Source of the DNA: Actinacidiphila alni
GTDB lineage: Bacteria > Actinomycetota > Actinomycetes > Streptomycetales > Streptomycetaceae
NCBI RefSeq assembly: GCF_900112845.1
Contig: NZ_FONG01000010.1
Span: forward strand, 124,001 to 188,000
Length of the DNA stretch: 64,000 nt
Direction of reading: 5' to 3'
Part shown: positions 7,507 through 15,250 of the stretch, piece by piece
Numbering within the stretch: position 1 is the stretch's first letter
Layout: the number at the start of each line of letters is the position of its first letter
Made by a program: the position numbers and the translations under genes
The notes under the pieces: generated by a model
What the model saw: only the letters and a program-made list of their open reading frames with translations
Databases searched by the model: none
Told to the model about the DNA's origin: nothing

Positions 7507-10499
7507 GACGTCAGATAGCAGGATTTGGCGACGCCCGGCAGCGGGTCACCGCCGAAGGCGTCGTTGGTGCAGGGCGCGCCGCCGGTGAAGGTCGCGTACC
7601 GGTAGTCGCCGTTGGCGCCGTAGGCCACGGTCCTGCGGCCGGTGAAGGCGCAGGTGCCGTTCTCCGCCGAGCAGGTCGCGGGGAAGCCGGCCGGCGCTCC
7701 CGCGTAGCCGTAGCAGCTCTTGCCGACGCCGTAGACCGGGTCGACGCCCATGGTGTCGTTGCCGCAGGTCGTCGCCCCGTTGGCGCGGCCCGGCCAGAAG
7801 GCGCCCGCGGCGCCGTACGCGACCGGCCGATCCCCCGCGCCCTGGCAGACCGACTTCTCGGCGGCGCACAGCGCCCAGTTGCCGGCGGGCGGCCCGTTGG
7901 GCGCGGCCCAGCAGCTCTTGGCCGTGTTGTACAGCGGATCGGCGCCGAAGGCCGCGTTGGTGCAGTCGACGCTCCCGGTGACGACCTGGAAGCGGTAGGC
8001 GCCGTTCGCCCCGTAGGCGACCTCGCGGGTCCCGCTCACCGCGCAGGTGCCGTGCTCGGCCGCGCAGGAGGTGTATCCGGCGGGCCCGCCAGAGGGGGCG
8101 AGATAGCAGGACTTCAGCACGCCGTAGGCGGGATCGGCGCCGCCGAAGGAGGCGGCGTCGCAGGCCGTGGCGCCGCTGACCGCCCGGTAGACGTAGCCGC
8201 CCGCGCCGTAAGCCATCACCTGGCTGCCGGACGGGGTGCAGGTGCCGCCCTCGGTCGCGCACAGGGTGTAACCGGCGGGCAGCGCCGTGCCGTTGACGGA
8301 CGTGGCGAAGGGCACTGCGGCGCCGAGGCCGGTGGCGGTCACCGTGTAGCTCCCGGCGGGCACACCGGTCAGCCGGACGTAACTGCCGTCCGTGCTGCCG
8401 CCGGTGATGCCCGCGCCCGGGTGGAAGGTGCCGCCGCTCCACACCGTGGCGCCGTTGACGGTGATGGTGACCGCCGAGGACGAGGGCGCGTCGGCGACGG
8501 GGATGCCGATCCGTCCGGTGGTCCCGGCCGGTGCGGACAGCGTCTCGTGGAGGGTGCCCGCCGCCGTGTCCTGGTCCCAGGAGCCGGTCACCGTGCCCTG
8601 CGGCAGGGTGATGGTGCCCTCGGTGTGCGCGATGTCGCCCGGGTGCGGTACGAAGTCGTAGCTCGCGGTGCCGGTCGGCGCCAGGCCCAGCAGGTAGAAG
8701 GTGAGGGCGGAGGTCGGCCCGGTGCCCCAGCCGTGCGCCAGGCTCATATAGGTGCCGCCGTAGTCGAAGGAGCCGTCCGAGCGGAAGCCCTCCCAGAACG
8801 TACTGCCGGTGCCGGTCGGGCTGTTGAGCATCCAGCCCCACTCGCGGCGGATCAGCGCGAGCGCGTCGACGTCGTCGCCGGCCACGAAATGCGCCTGCAC
8901 CTCCATCGATCCGGGGAAGGTGCCGATCGCGCCGCCGTCCTTCTCGGGGCTGGCCGCGCCGTGGTCGTTCCAGCGGGCGGACAGGCCCCGGGCCACGGCG
9001 GTGTTCTTGGCCGCGCTGTCGGTGAGGCCGTACCAGACGGCGAGCGAATTGCCGTCCTGCGGATACAGCGTGCTGGTCGGATTGTCGCGGTAGAGGCCGA
9101 CGGCGGAATTCCACAGCCGTTGATTGGCGGCCGACTTGAGGGTGGCCGCGCGCTGCCGCCATGTGCTCGCGTCCGCGGTGTCGCCCTCCGCGTCGGCGAG
9201 GGTCGCGCCGCCGGTCAGGGCCGCGTACAGCAGTGCGTTCGCCTCGATGTTCTCGCCGCCCTGGCCGCCGCGCGCCCAGTCGTTGGTGCCGGTGACGTTC
9301 AGCAGGCCGTTGCCGTCGATCTTCGCGGTGATGAAGGACATGCCCAGCCGGTAGCGGCTCCAGACCGAGTCCAGCCACGTCTTGTCGGCGGAGTACGTGT
9401 AATACGCGGCCGTCCCGATGAGGGTCCAGGTGTGATATGTGTCCGAGCCGTAGAAGTTGACCGCGGGACCGCCGTACTCCAGCTCGCCGGTCGACGAATT
9501 CTGGTGCTGGTAGAGGCTGTTCAGGGCGTTCTTGGTGGACGCGAGGTCATGGGTCGAGACGTATTCGGTCGGCAGTGAGACTCCGAGGTCGCCGGGCCAC
9601 ACGGCGCGGTCACGCTTGGCGCCGTCGGTGAGGATGCCCGCGCCGGAGCCGATCACGGCGTTGTTCTCCCAGCCGGAGGCGGGCGGCGGGTAGGCGCGTC
9701 CGGTGTCCGGCGCGATGGTGTCCATCTGGACGGTGTAGGCGCCCGCGTACCAGATCTTGTTGAGCAGATCGTCGCTCGAATAGAAGTAGTTGCTGTACGC
9801 GGCCGGGTCGCTCATTCCCGCCGCGCCGGTGAACGCCAGTGACACACCGTTGAGATCGACCCAGCCGGACGACGCCATGAAGACCGTCAGATAGCGGAAG
9901 CCGCCGCGCAGCTTGTCGGCCGGCATGGTGTAGCTGCCCGCGCCGTTCACCGTCGCGGTCAGGGCGCCGTCGGTGCCCGAGCCGGAGTAGACCGTGCCGC
10001 TGCTCAGATCGCTGACCGGGCCGACGTACAGCGACGACTCGCTGAAGGCGAGCCCGACCCGCTGCCCGGCGCCGCTCGCACCGGCGAATTTCAGCGTCAC
10101 CAGGCCGCCGACCTCCTTGCCGAAGTCGAGGACGAGGAAGGAATTCGTGCCGGATATCCGGGTCGAGGCGCCGGACAGCACATTCCCCGGCGCGCTCACG
10201 GAACCGGACGTGCCGTGGACGGCGACCGGGGCGAGCGTCCGGCTGTGCGGGGCGTAGATGTACGCGTCACCGGCGGAGCGGCCCGCCGTGGCGGCGGGTG
10301 AGGCCGCGGCTTGCGGTGCGGCCGACGCGGCGGAGGTCGCTGCGGATCCCGCCGTGGATATCGCTGCGGATCTCGCTGCGGCGGGCGGGGTCGCCGACAG
10401 GCCGAGCGCCGCGCACAGGGCGGCGACGAGCAGCGCCACCCGCAGGCGGCGGGAGGCCGGTGCGGGTGGACGCCGCCGCGGCGGACGAAGTGGGGTCAT
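7503..10499 (-). CDS. Secreted alpha-L-rhamnosidase-like six-hairpin glycosidase with four C-terminal Cys repeats
   Basis: 998 residues counted from the ATG at 10499 (MTPLRPPRRRPP), which gives an Arg-rich n-region and a clear signal peptide ending near PPAAA. An upstream start at 10544 adds 15 unlikely residues. After an Ala/Ser-rich linker and a beta-sandwich, an (alpha/alpha)6 barrel shows DGAKRDRAVWPGDLG, the counterpart of the GH78 D..R.ER..W.GD catalytic block, though Glu is replaced by Asp/Arg here. Fungal rhamnosidase-like proteins share this form, so substrate is uncertain. Residues 741-998 are four repeats of about 65 residues with four Cys each. Expression probably follows the promoter and LacI-type operator upstream. 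Confidence 0.8.
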   Translation of the reverse strand: MTPLRPPRRRPPAPASRRLRVALLVAALCAALGLSATPPAAARSAAISTAGSAATSAASAAPQAAASPAATAGRSAGDAYIYAPHSRTLAPVAVHGTSGSVSAPGNVLSGASTRISGTNSFLVLDFGKEVGGLVTLKFAGASGAGQRVGLAFSESSLYVGPVSDLSSGTVYSGSGTDGALTATVNGAGSYTMPADKLRGGFRYLTVFMASSGWVDLNGVSLAFTGAAGMSDPAAYSNYFYSSDDLLNKIWYAGAYTVQMDTIAPDTGRAYPPPASGWENNAVIGSGAGILTDGAKRDRAVWPGDLGVSLPTEYVSTHDLASTKNALNSLYQHQNSSTGELEYGGPAVNFYGSDTYHTWTLIGTAAYYTYSADKTWLDSVWSRYRLGMSFITAKIDGNGLLNVTGTNDWARGGQGGENIEANALLYAALTGGATLADAEGDTADASTWRQRAATLKSAANQRLWNSAVGLYRDNPTSTLYPQDGNSLAVWYGLTDSAAKNTAVARGLSARWNDHGAASPEKDGGAIGTFPGSMEVQAHFVAGDDVDALALIRREWGWMLNSPTGTGSTFWEGFRSDGSFDYGGTYMSLAHGWGTGPTSALTFYLLGLAPTGTASYDFVPHPGDIAHTEGTITLPQGTVTGSWDQDTAAGTLHETLSAPAGTTGRIGIPVADAPSSSAVTITVNGATVWSGGTFHPGAGITGGSTDGSYVRLTGVPAGSYTVTATGLGAAVPFATSVNGTALPAGYTLCATEGGTCTPSGSQVMAYGAGGYVYRAVSGATACDAASFGGADPAYGVLKSCYLAPSGGPAGYTSCAAEHGTCAVSGTREVAYGANGAYRFQVVTGSVDCTNAAFGADPLYNTAKSCWAAPNGPPAGNWALCAAEKSVCQGAGDRPVAYGAAGAFWPGRANGATTCGNDTMGVDPVYGVGKSCYGYAGAPAGFPATCSAENGTCAFTGRRTVAYGANGDYRYATFTGGAPCTNDAFGGDPLPGVAKSCYLTS
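7506..8279 (-). repeat. Four protein-level tandem repeats (about 65 codons each)
   Basis: Each unit follows the pattern PAGxxxCAxExGTC..G...VAYGA.G.Y.Y......C....FG.DP.YGV.KSCY, with four Cys at fixed spacing, probably two disulfides. Protein residues are 741-805, 806-870, 871-935 and 936-998. The third unit is the most divergent. They look like small secreted binding modules, possibly for sugar; I know similar units at the ends of other Streptomyces glycosidases. Confidence 0.8.
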
Positions 10500-10587
10500 G
10501 GCACGGGCCTCCGTACGAGGTGGGGGGTGCTCAACGGCGGACATGGCGCGGCTGGGGCGGAAGTGCGGGGTGCGGGAACACTGTCAA

Positions 10588-10599
10588 TGAATCGTTTCA
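10588..10599. promoter_or_regulatory. LacI-type operator (TGAATCGTTTCA)
   Basis: A 12-base near-palindrome differing at one base from the perfect TGAAACGTTTCA at 43678. It lies just downstream of the predicted transcription start of the rhamnosidase-like gene, where a bound repressor would block transcription. Confidence 0.6.
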
Positions 10600-10617
10600 T
10601 TCACGGTGTGCGAGGAG

Positions 10618-10647
10618 ACCGTACGAGAAGCGCTGACACAGCGTCAA
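10618..10647 (-). promoter_or_regulatory. Promoter of the rhamnosidase-like gene (TTGACG-N18-TACGGT)
   Basis: On the minus strand the -35 box TTGACG is at 10647-10642 and the -10 box TACGGT at 10623-10618, with an 18-base spacer. Transcription would begin near 10611, about 12 bases before the operator. The arrangement matches the promoter of the GH78 gene at 40058-43642. Confidence 0.5.
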
Positions 10648-10742
10648 GACAGCGTGCGTCGGCGGATTGCCCGGGGCTGGCTGGTGAGTACCGAGGGCTC
10701 AGCGAATTCCGGGCACCCGAACGGAACCGGCCACGGGAGTGG

Positions 10743-10925
10743 TCACTCCTCGCCGTCGGTGATGTCCTCGGGCAGCGTGCCGCTGAAATAGGCCAGCGCG
10801 GCACGCGCGCCGGGCCGCGGTTCCGTGTCGAAGCACGCCCACGAGCAGAAGGTCGTCGGATTCCAGTCACTGGTGCGCCCGCACTGGGCGCAGACCATCA
10901 CCGGATCGTCGTCGCGATCAGCCAT
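10743..10925 (-). CDS. Small hypothetical protein with Cys pairs
   Basis: 60 residues starting MADRDDDPVMVC. CAQCG and CSWAC form a CxxC...CxxxC pattern that could hold one zinc ion; the C-terminus is acidic (EDITDGEE). The longer open frame upstream of the ATG is not protein-like. No function known; such tiny zinc-ribbon-like proteins are common in Streptomyces. Confidence 0.6.
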   Translation of the reverse strand: MADRDDDPVMVCAQCGRTSDWNPTTFCSWACFDTEPRPGARAALAYFSGTLPEDITDGEE

Positions 10926-11053
10926 GCGGTGAGTCTGCCCGGTCGCAGGCTCCGGCGACGAACGGATTCCCGGCGCGGCGCGGGACGCGCCCGACTCTCC
11001 ATGGACATACCGGCCGCCGACCGGCCGCTCGGCCGGTGGCGTAGATGGGCTTG

Positions 11054-11383
11054 CTAGGCGGCTTCGAGAGCGGTCTTCCGGGCCTCGTCCGCGACCTTCG
11101 GCGCGTCGGCGCCGCGGGCTCCGCTCTCCGGCGCGGGTGCGGGCGCCGGTACGGTGGCCTTCGCCGCCCCGGCGAGCCGGGCCCGGGCCGCGGCGAGCGC
11201 GGCGTCGATGTCCCGCGTGCCCGTCGTCACGCACAGGGTGTAGGCGGTGTCACGCAGCAGATCGCCGATCCTCGGCTCCGCGAGCACCTCCGGGCTCTGG
11301 GCGCTCAGGCGCTCGTATCTTTCCAGCAGTTCACGCAGCACGGCAGGGCGGGCCGACATCATCACAGCCTCTCGGGTTTCCAC
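11054..11383 (-). CDS. DUF5133 domain protein
   Basis: 109 residues. The conserved DUF5133 core is visible: RPAVLRELLERYERL at the N-terminus and RDTAYTLCVTTGTRDIDAALAAARARL in the middle. The C-terminal 40 residues are Ala/Pro-rich and probably disordered. Family members usually begin a few residues before RPAVL, so the true start may be the ATG at 11362 or 11359 rather than 11383. DUF5133 proteins are small, streptomycete-specific and of unknown function, sometimes associated with developmental or stress genes. Single gene. Confidence 0.8.
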   Translation of the reverse strand: METREAVMMSARPAVLRELLERYERLSAQSPEVLAEPRIGDLLRDTAYTLCVTTGTRDIDAALAAARARLAGAAKATVPAPAPAPESGARGADAPKVADEARKTALEAA

Positions 11384-11482
11384 GCATGTCCCGTGTCACG
11401 GAACACCGGTCGCCTACCCCGGAATTCGGCGCTCACTCCCCCGAATCACCATTGATCACCTCAAGAGTGACGCAGATCGCAC

Positions 11483-12223
11483 TCAGTAACCTCGGCTGCG
11501 GTAGGTGGCGTTGGCCCGGTCGAGCCGGGTGGTGCGCAGCCGGCGCTCCTCGGCCAGCTCGTCCACCGCCTGCCGCAGCCCGTCGACGACGACGCGGGCC
11601 GGGCTGTGTTCCGGCACCTCGTCCGGCGGCGGCTCCTCGCCCTTGACGCCGATGAGCGTGCCGAGCGCCCGCAGGACCGGCGCGTCGGACGACCAGTGCT
11701 GGGCGGCCCTGCGCCTGCCGGGCGTATCGGCGAGCACCCGGCGGCTGGTCGGCAGCAGCCGCCAGCGCCGCTGGTCCTCGCGCACCAGGGTGCCCTCCTC
11801 CTCGAGAGCCGCCAGATACGCGGTCGGCAGATCACGCCCGCGCCGCCACAACCAGTCCTCGACCCGCTCCCCCGTCTCCTCGTCCTCGGCGTCCTGGCCG
11901 CTCCCCGCCGGGGCCCGGCCCGTATCGCCCGCGCCGGCCGCGTCGCCCTCCGGCCGCCGGTCACCGGCGGTTCCGGGGCGGGTGGCGGCTTCGTACGCGG
12001 TCAGCGCCTGCGTCAGCAGCCGGTCCCGGCTCGCCTCCGTGCCCTGCCCCTCGTCCCGCCGCTCCCCCGGCACCACGAGGTCGCCGCGCAGTGCGAGGGC
12101 GCGCGCGGCCAGCAGATCGATCAGTTCGGCGGCGGCCAGGGCGAGCGACAGGTCGCCGCGGTCCACGAGGAGGTCGGCGGGCACGTCCATGGCGACGACG
12201 ATCAGGTCCCGGGCAGTGGTCAT
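11483..12223 (-). CDS. GOLPH3/VPS74-like (GPP34) protein
   Basis: 246 residues starting MTTARDLIVVAMDVP at 12223; the open frame upstream is rich in Arg/Pro and not homologous. The N-terminal DLIVVAMDVPADLLVDRGDLSLALAAAELIDLLAARALAL is the hallmark opening of bacterial GOLPH3-like proteins, followed by LVVPGERR and a helical C-terminal half containing VEDWLWRRGRDLPTAYL. In eukaryotes GOLPH3 binds phosphatidylinositol-4-phosphate on Golgi membranes. In Streptomyces the role is unknown although paralogues are common. A Gly/Asp/Ala-rich insertion near residues 80-115 is probably disordered. Peripheral membrane or cytoplasmic. Confidence 0.8.
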   Translation of the reverse strand: MTTARDLIVVAMDVPADLLVDRGDLSLALAAAELIDLLAARALALRGDLVVPGERRDEGQGTEASRDRLLTQALTAYEAATRPGTAGDRRPEGDAAGAGDTGRAPAGSGQDAEDEETGERVEDWLWRRGRDLPTAYLAALEEEGTLVREDQRRWRLLPTSRRVLADTPGRRRAAQHWSSDAPVLRALGTLIGVKGEEPPPDEVPEHSPARVVVDGLRQAVDELAEERRLRTTRLDRANATYRSRGY

Positions 12224-12422
12224 CGCGCGGCTCCGCATCACGGGCGGTGCGGGCGGACCGCCGGGCGCTGGTCGCCGCCGGGGTCCGGCCCGTACCGCTG
12301 GGCAGGTGGGAAGGACACCGCCCAAACTACCCAACCGGCCCCCGCCCCGGTGCGCGGCTCAGCCGGGCGCACCGCCCGGACCTCGGCCTTCGGCCGTGTC
12401 CGTCGCCCGGGGGCGGCTACTT

Positions 12423-13157
12423 CTATCCCTTCATCACATTGCGCACCGTGGCGATCAGCGCGGGCTGGTAGACCCTGAGGTCGGTCGTGTTGCCGCTGTC
12501 GCCCTGCTGGCCGTTCACGCTCGTGGCGAGGTAGTCGTAGCCGGTGAGCGTGATGGTGAAGACCGCGCCGCCGTGCAGCACCTTCAGCTGCTGCGACCCG
12601 CTGTCGATGGTGAGGAGATACGCCTTGTCGCCGAGGTCGGGCACGGGCTCGGTGGTCGTGACGGGGACGAGGTCGCTGGTGTCGAGGTCGCGCTGGTCCT
12701 CGAATTCCGCCGCCGGGTCGGTCGCCTTGTGCAGGTCGATGGAGACGACCACTTCGTAGCGCGCGGTGCCGCCGCGCAGCGGGATCGGCGAGGTGGTCTC
12801 GATGGTGCAGCGGATCTGGTCCAGTGCCGGGCCGAGGTGGACGACGGCGGGTGAGACGGTCTGGGTGTCGGTGGCCTTGAGTGCGTCGGTGAGCGGTTTG
12901 AGGGTGAGCGCGGCGCACGGGCTGCCGTGCAGGACGTAGCCGTGCATGTCCGGCGCTCCGGCCCGGCGCGGCCCTGCCGCGTACAGCGCTCCCGCCCAGA
13001 CCGCCGACGCGATGAGGACCCCGCCGAGGCCGGCGGCCCACACGCGCCGGTTGAGCGCCGCGAACGGGCTCCTGCGCGGGGCGGGATCGTCGTCGGTCAC
13101 GATGTCCGCGGGTGCGGGCTCGTCGAGTCCGCCGGTGAGTTCCGGCTCGGATATCAC
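12423..13157 (-). CDS. Membrane-anchored extracytoplasmic hypothetical protein
   Basis: 244 residues. An acidic cytoplasmic N-terminus (about 35 residues) is followed by one transmembrane segment, VWAAGLGGVLIASAVWAGALYAA, and then an exported domain of about 180 residues. CAALTLKPL and IRCTIETTSP place two cysteines that may form a disulfide. The layout resembles DUF3558-like and other cell-surface proteins that start with a single anchor, but I cannot assign a family. No neighbours in the same operon. Function unknown. Confidence 0.65.
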   Translation of the reverse strand: MISEPELTGGLDEPAPADIVTDDDPAPRRSPFAALNRRVWAAGLGGVLIASAVWAGALYAAGPRRAGAPDMHGYVLHGSPCAALTLKPLTDALKATDTQTVSPAVVHLGPALDQIRCTIETTSPIPLRGGTARYEVVVSIDLHKATDPAAEFEDQRDLDTSDLVPVTTTEPVPDLGDKAYLLTIDSGSQQLKVLHGGAVFTITLTGYDYLATSVNGQQGDSGNTTDLRVYQPALIATVRNVMKG

Positions 13158-13675
13158 GGCTGCTCCTCGCGGTGTGCCCGGTCGGTCGCCGGGCGGTACG
13201 CGTCCGCCGCCGTGCCACCGCCCGCCTCGGTGCCGCCCGGCGTGGTCCGGCCCGCCGTCACGCCGCCTGCCGTCATGCCGCCCGCTGTCGTGCCTTCTGC
13301 CGTCCGTCGCACACGCTCACCCCCCTGCTCAGCCGATTGTCCCCGCGGCGCCGGTCCCCGGACACCGCCCGGACGGGGTCCGGGAGGGCACCAGTGACCG
13401 TACGCCCTGCCGCGCCCCGGCAGCAGGCGAATCGTCCCCGGCCCGAGCGCGTACGGCCGCGCGGCGGCGGCACCACGTCATGTTCCCGGTGGGCGCGCGG
13501 TCAACCCGCCGCGGGCCGCGGCGACTTCGTGCCCCGTACGCCCCCTCGGGCCGGGACATGTGAAAGGTCCCGCAGCCGGGGGGGGTGGCTGCGGGACCTC
13601 TCCTACCTTGGCACAGGGTGCGGCCGACCGCACGCCGACGTGCGAATGACCGCCGTCACCCGGCGCCGGTGCCCG
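13158..13675. other. Gene-free stretch
   Basis: No convincing gene on either strand. 13201-13310 is low-complexity DNA made of degenerate 12-15-base units (GCCGTCaTGCCGCCcGC and variants). The only defined element is the terminator hairpin at 13566-13598; promoters for the gene ending at 12423 are expected here but I cannot point to one. Confidence 0.6.
13566..13598 (-). terminator. Hairpin terminator
   Basis: A perfect 12-bp stem (GGTCCCGCAGCC / GGCTGCGGGACC) around a 9-base G-rich loop, 78 bases past the stop of the minus-strand gene ending at 13676. Confidence 0.7.
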
Positions 13676-14602
13676 TCAGGCGTCGGTCACCGTCACCGGG
13701 CTCTTCTGCCGGCGCAGCAGCGCCGAGCCCGCGAGGGCGGCGGCGAGCGCCGCGCAGACCAGCACCGTCGTGGTGGACCCGGCGAAGGAGCGGCCGAGGC
13801 TGTCCCTCAGCAGGTGGACGGGGCCGAGGCCCGCCGCCAGCGAGTGCAGCGCGATCGTGCCGATCGCCGCGGCGGCGCTCGTCACCCAGGTCACCACGGT
13901 GTCCTGGACGGCCAGCAGGACCGCGAGGAGCAGGCACAGTGCCGCGATCGCCAGCGAGACACCGGCGGCGACGTCGCCCGCGCGCAGGCCGGCGATGTCC
14001 GTGGGCAGGTGGATCGCGCCGACCGCGAGCAGCGCGACGGCCGCGGGCCAGCGCAGGACCGAGCGCAGCGACGCCTGGCCGGTGCGGGCGCCGCCCCCGC
14101 CGATGAGCGGGCGGGCGGCCGGGTCCGTCGGCGCGCCGGCGTCCCGCGTACGGCCCTCCCTCTCGGTTCGCGGCGTGGCCGCTTCCGCGGTCCGCCCGGG
14201 CGCGCCGGGTCCGCCACCGCCGCCGGCCGCGGTGTCCGCGGCCTCCTCCCCCGGCGCCCGCGTGCTGAAAATGGTGACCAGTTCTGCGACGTCCTCGATG
14301 GGCCGGCCCATCGCCGCCGCGCGCAGCGCGGTGCCGGCTTCGCCGTTCGCGTGCGGGGGTTCGCCGAGCAGCGTGACCAATTGCCGTACCTCGTCGACCG
14401 GGCGGGCCACCGCGGCCAGCCGCAGCGCCTCGTCGCCCGCGCTCGGCGCGTCGTCGGTCCGCCGGAGCAGGCTGACCAGCGAGGCGACTTCGGGCAGTGG
14501 ACGGCCGCTCGCCGCCGTGCTGAGGAGGGTGTGCCGCGGTTCGTCGCCCGGGTCGGCGGAGGTGCGGTCGTCGTCGTGGGGGGAGTGCGGATCAGATGCC
14601 AT
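13676..14602 (-). CDS. Membrane protein with three N-terminal helical repeats
   Basis: 308 residues. The cytoplasmic first third holds three related helical units: ASGRPLPEVASLVSLLRR, VARPVDEVRQLVTLLGE and AMGRPIEDVAELVTIFST, spaced about 33 residues. A Gly/Pro/Arg-rich linker (about residues 115-175) leads to four hydrophobic segments, including WPAAVALLAVGAIHLPTDIAG, VSLAIAALCLLLAVLLAV and VTSAAAAIGTIALHSLAA. The C-terminus RRQKSPVTVTDA is cytoplasmic. I do not recognise a named family. The repeats suggest a protein-interaction platform tied to the membrane. Single gene with its own terminator. Confidence 0.7.
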   Translation of the reverse strand: MASDPHSPHDDDRTSADPGDEPRHTLLSTAASGRPLPEVASLVSLLRRTDDAPSAGDEALRLAAVARPVDEVRQLVTLLGEPPHANGEAGTALRAAAMGRPIEDVAELVTIFSTRAPGEEAADTAAGGGGGPGAPGRTAEAATPRTEREGRTRDAGAPTDPAARPLIGGGGARTGQASLRSVLRWPAAVALLAVGAIHLPTDIAGLRAGDVAAGVSLAIAALCLLLAVLLAVQDTVVTWVTSAAAAIGTIALHSLAAGLGPVHLLRDSLGRSFAGSTTTVLVCAALAAALAGSALLRRQKSPVTVTDA

Positions 14603-14803
14603 GGTGCGCTTTCCTTTGCCGAACTGCCGGGGGTGGGACTTCCCCGGCGGTCGCGGTGCGTCACAGGTGACGCACGCTGAGTACCATGAGATCCGATATA
14701 TCCTTATTGCGCCATTCGGCCGTGTGCGAGGACCGCTCGGCAGCGGCCCGCCGGTGGCCCGTGGAGCCCCGCGCTCCGCGCCGCCGGCCGCCGGACGCGG
14801 CGC

Positions 14804-15091
14804 TCAGCGGCCCGGGGGTTTCCAGTACGGCGCGAGGACGCACTGCATGTAGTGCGTGAGCGCCCAGCGCTCCCAGACCTGCGCGCGGACGGTGCCGGGA
14901 CCCGTCGAATACTTGACGCATTCCGGGCAGTCCGCCAGCGGTTCGGGCTTCGCGTCGTGGTCGTCCAGCTGGTGGGTGGCCCAACCGTACAGATACGCAC
15001 CGGGGTTGACCGTCGAGGGATCTCTGAACCGGGCCTCCAGCTCCGCGCACCGGACGCACTCTTCTTGCTCAACACCCCTCAGCCGACTCAC
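14804..15091 (-). CDS. Small hypothetical protein with two CxxC motifs
   Basis: 95 residues from a GTG at 15091 (VSRLRGVEQEECVRC). The CVRC and CPEC pairs, about 40 residues apart, may bind zinc; the rest is rich in Trp and Tyr (LYGWATHQLDDHD, VWERWALTHYMQC). The open frame continues far upstream but that part is antisense to the alcohol dehydrogenase and is not real. Not recognised; probably a streptomycete-specific soluble protein. Confidence 0.6.
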   Translation of the reverse strand: MSRLRGVEQEECVRCAELEARFRDPSTVNPGAYLYGWATHQLDDHDAKPEPLADCPECVKYSTGPGTVRAQVWERWALTHYMQCVLAPYWKPPGR

Positions 15092-15250
15092 GTGTTCGAG
15101 CCTACGTTCAACACCGTCGCCCGCGCACGTTTTCCCTGTCGGTGTCGCCCGACCGCGTCCCATGTGCGAACGTGCGAGCCGGTGGCGACGCGGGGTACGG
15201 CCGTACCCGGCGCGGGAGCACGACAGGACGGCGGTGGGTCGGTGGCGGGC

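Noticed and set aside
7437-9578. 713-residue plus-strand open frame
   Set aside because: Shadow of the rhamnosidase-like gene, composed almost only of Gly, Ala, Val and Arg.
11020-11037. ACCGGCCG/CGGCCGGT hairpin after the DUF5133 gene
   Set aside because: The loop is only two bases unless the stem is shortened to seven pairs; too weak to call a terminator in such GC-rich DNA.
13201-13310. Periodic GCCGTCATGCCGCC units, possible repeat protein
   Set aside because: No start or ribosome binding site fits, and the encoded Pro/Ala/Val runs appear in any GC-rich repeat; treated as low-complexity DNA.
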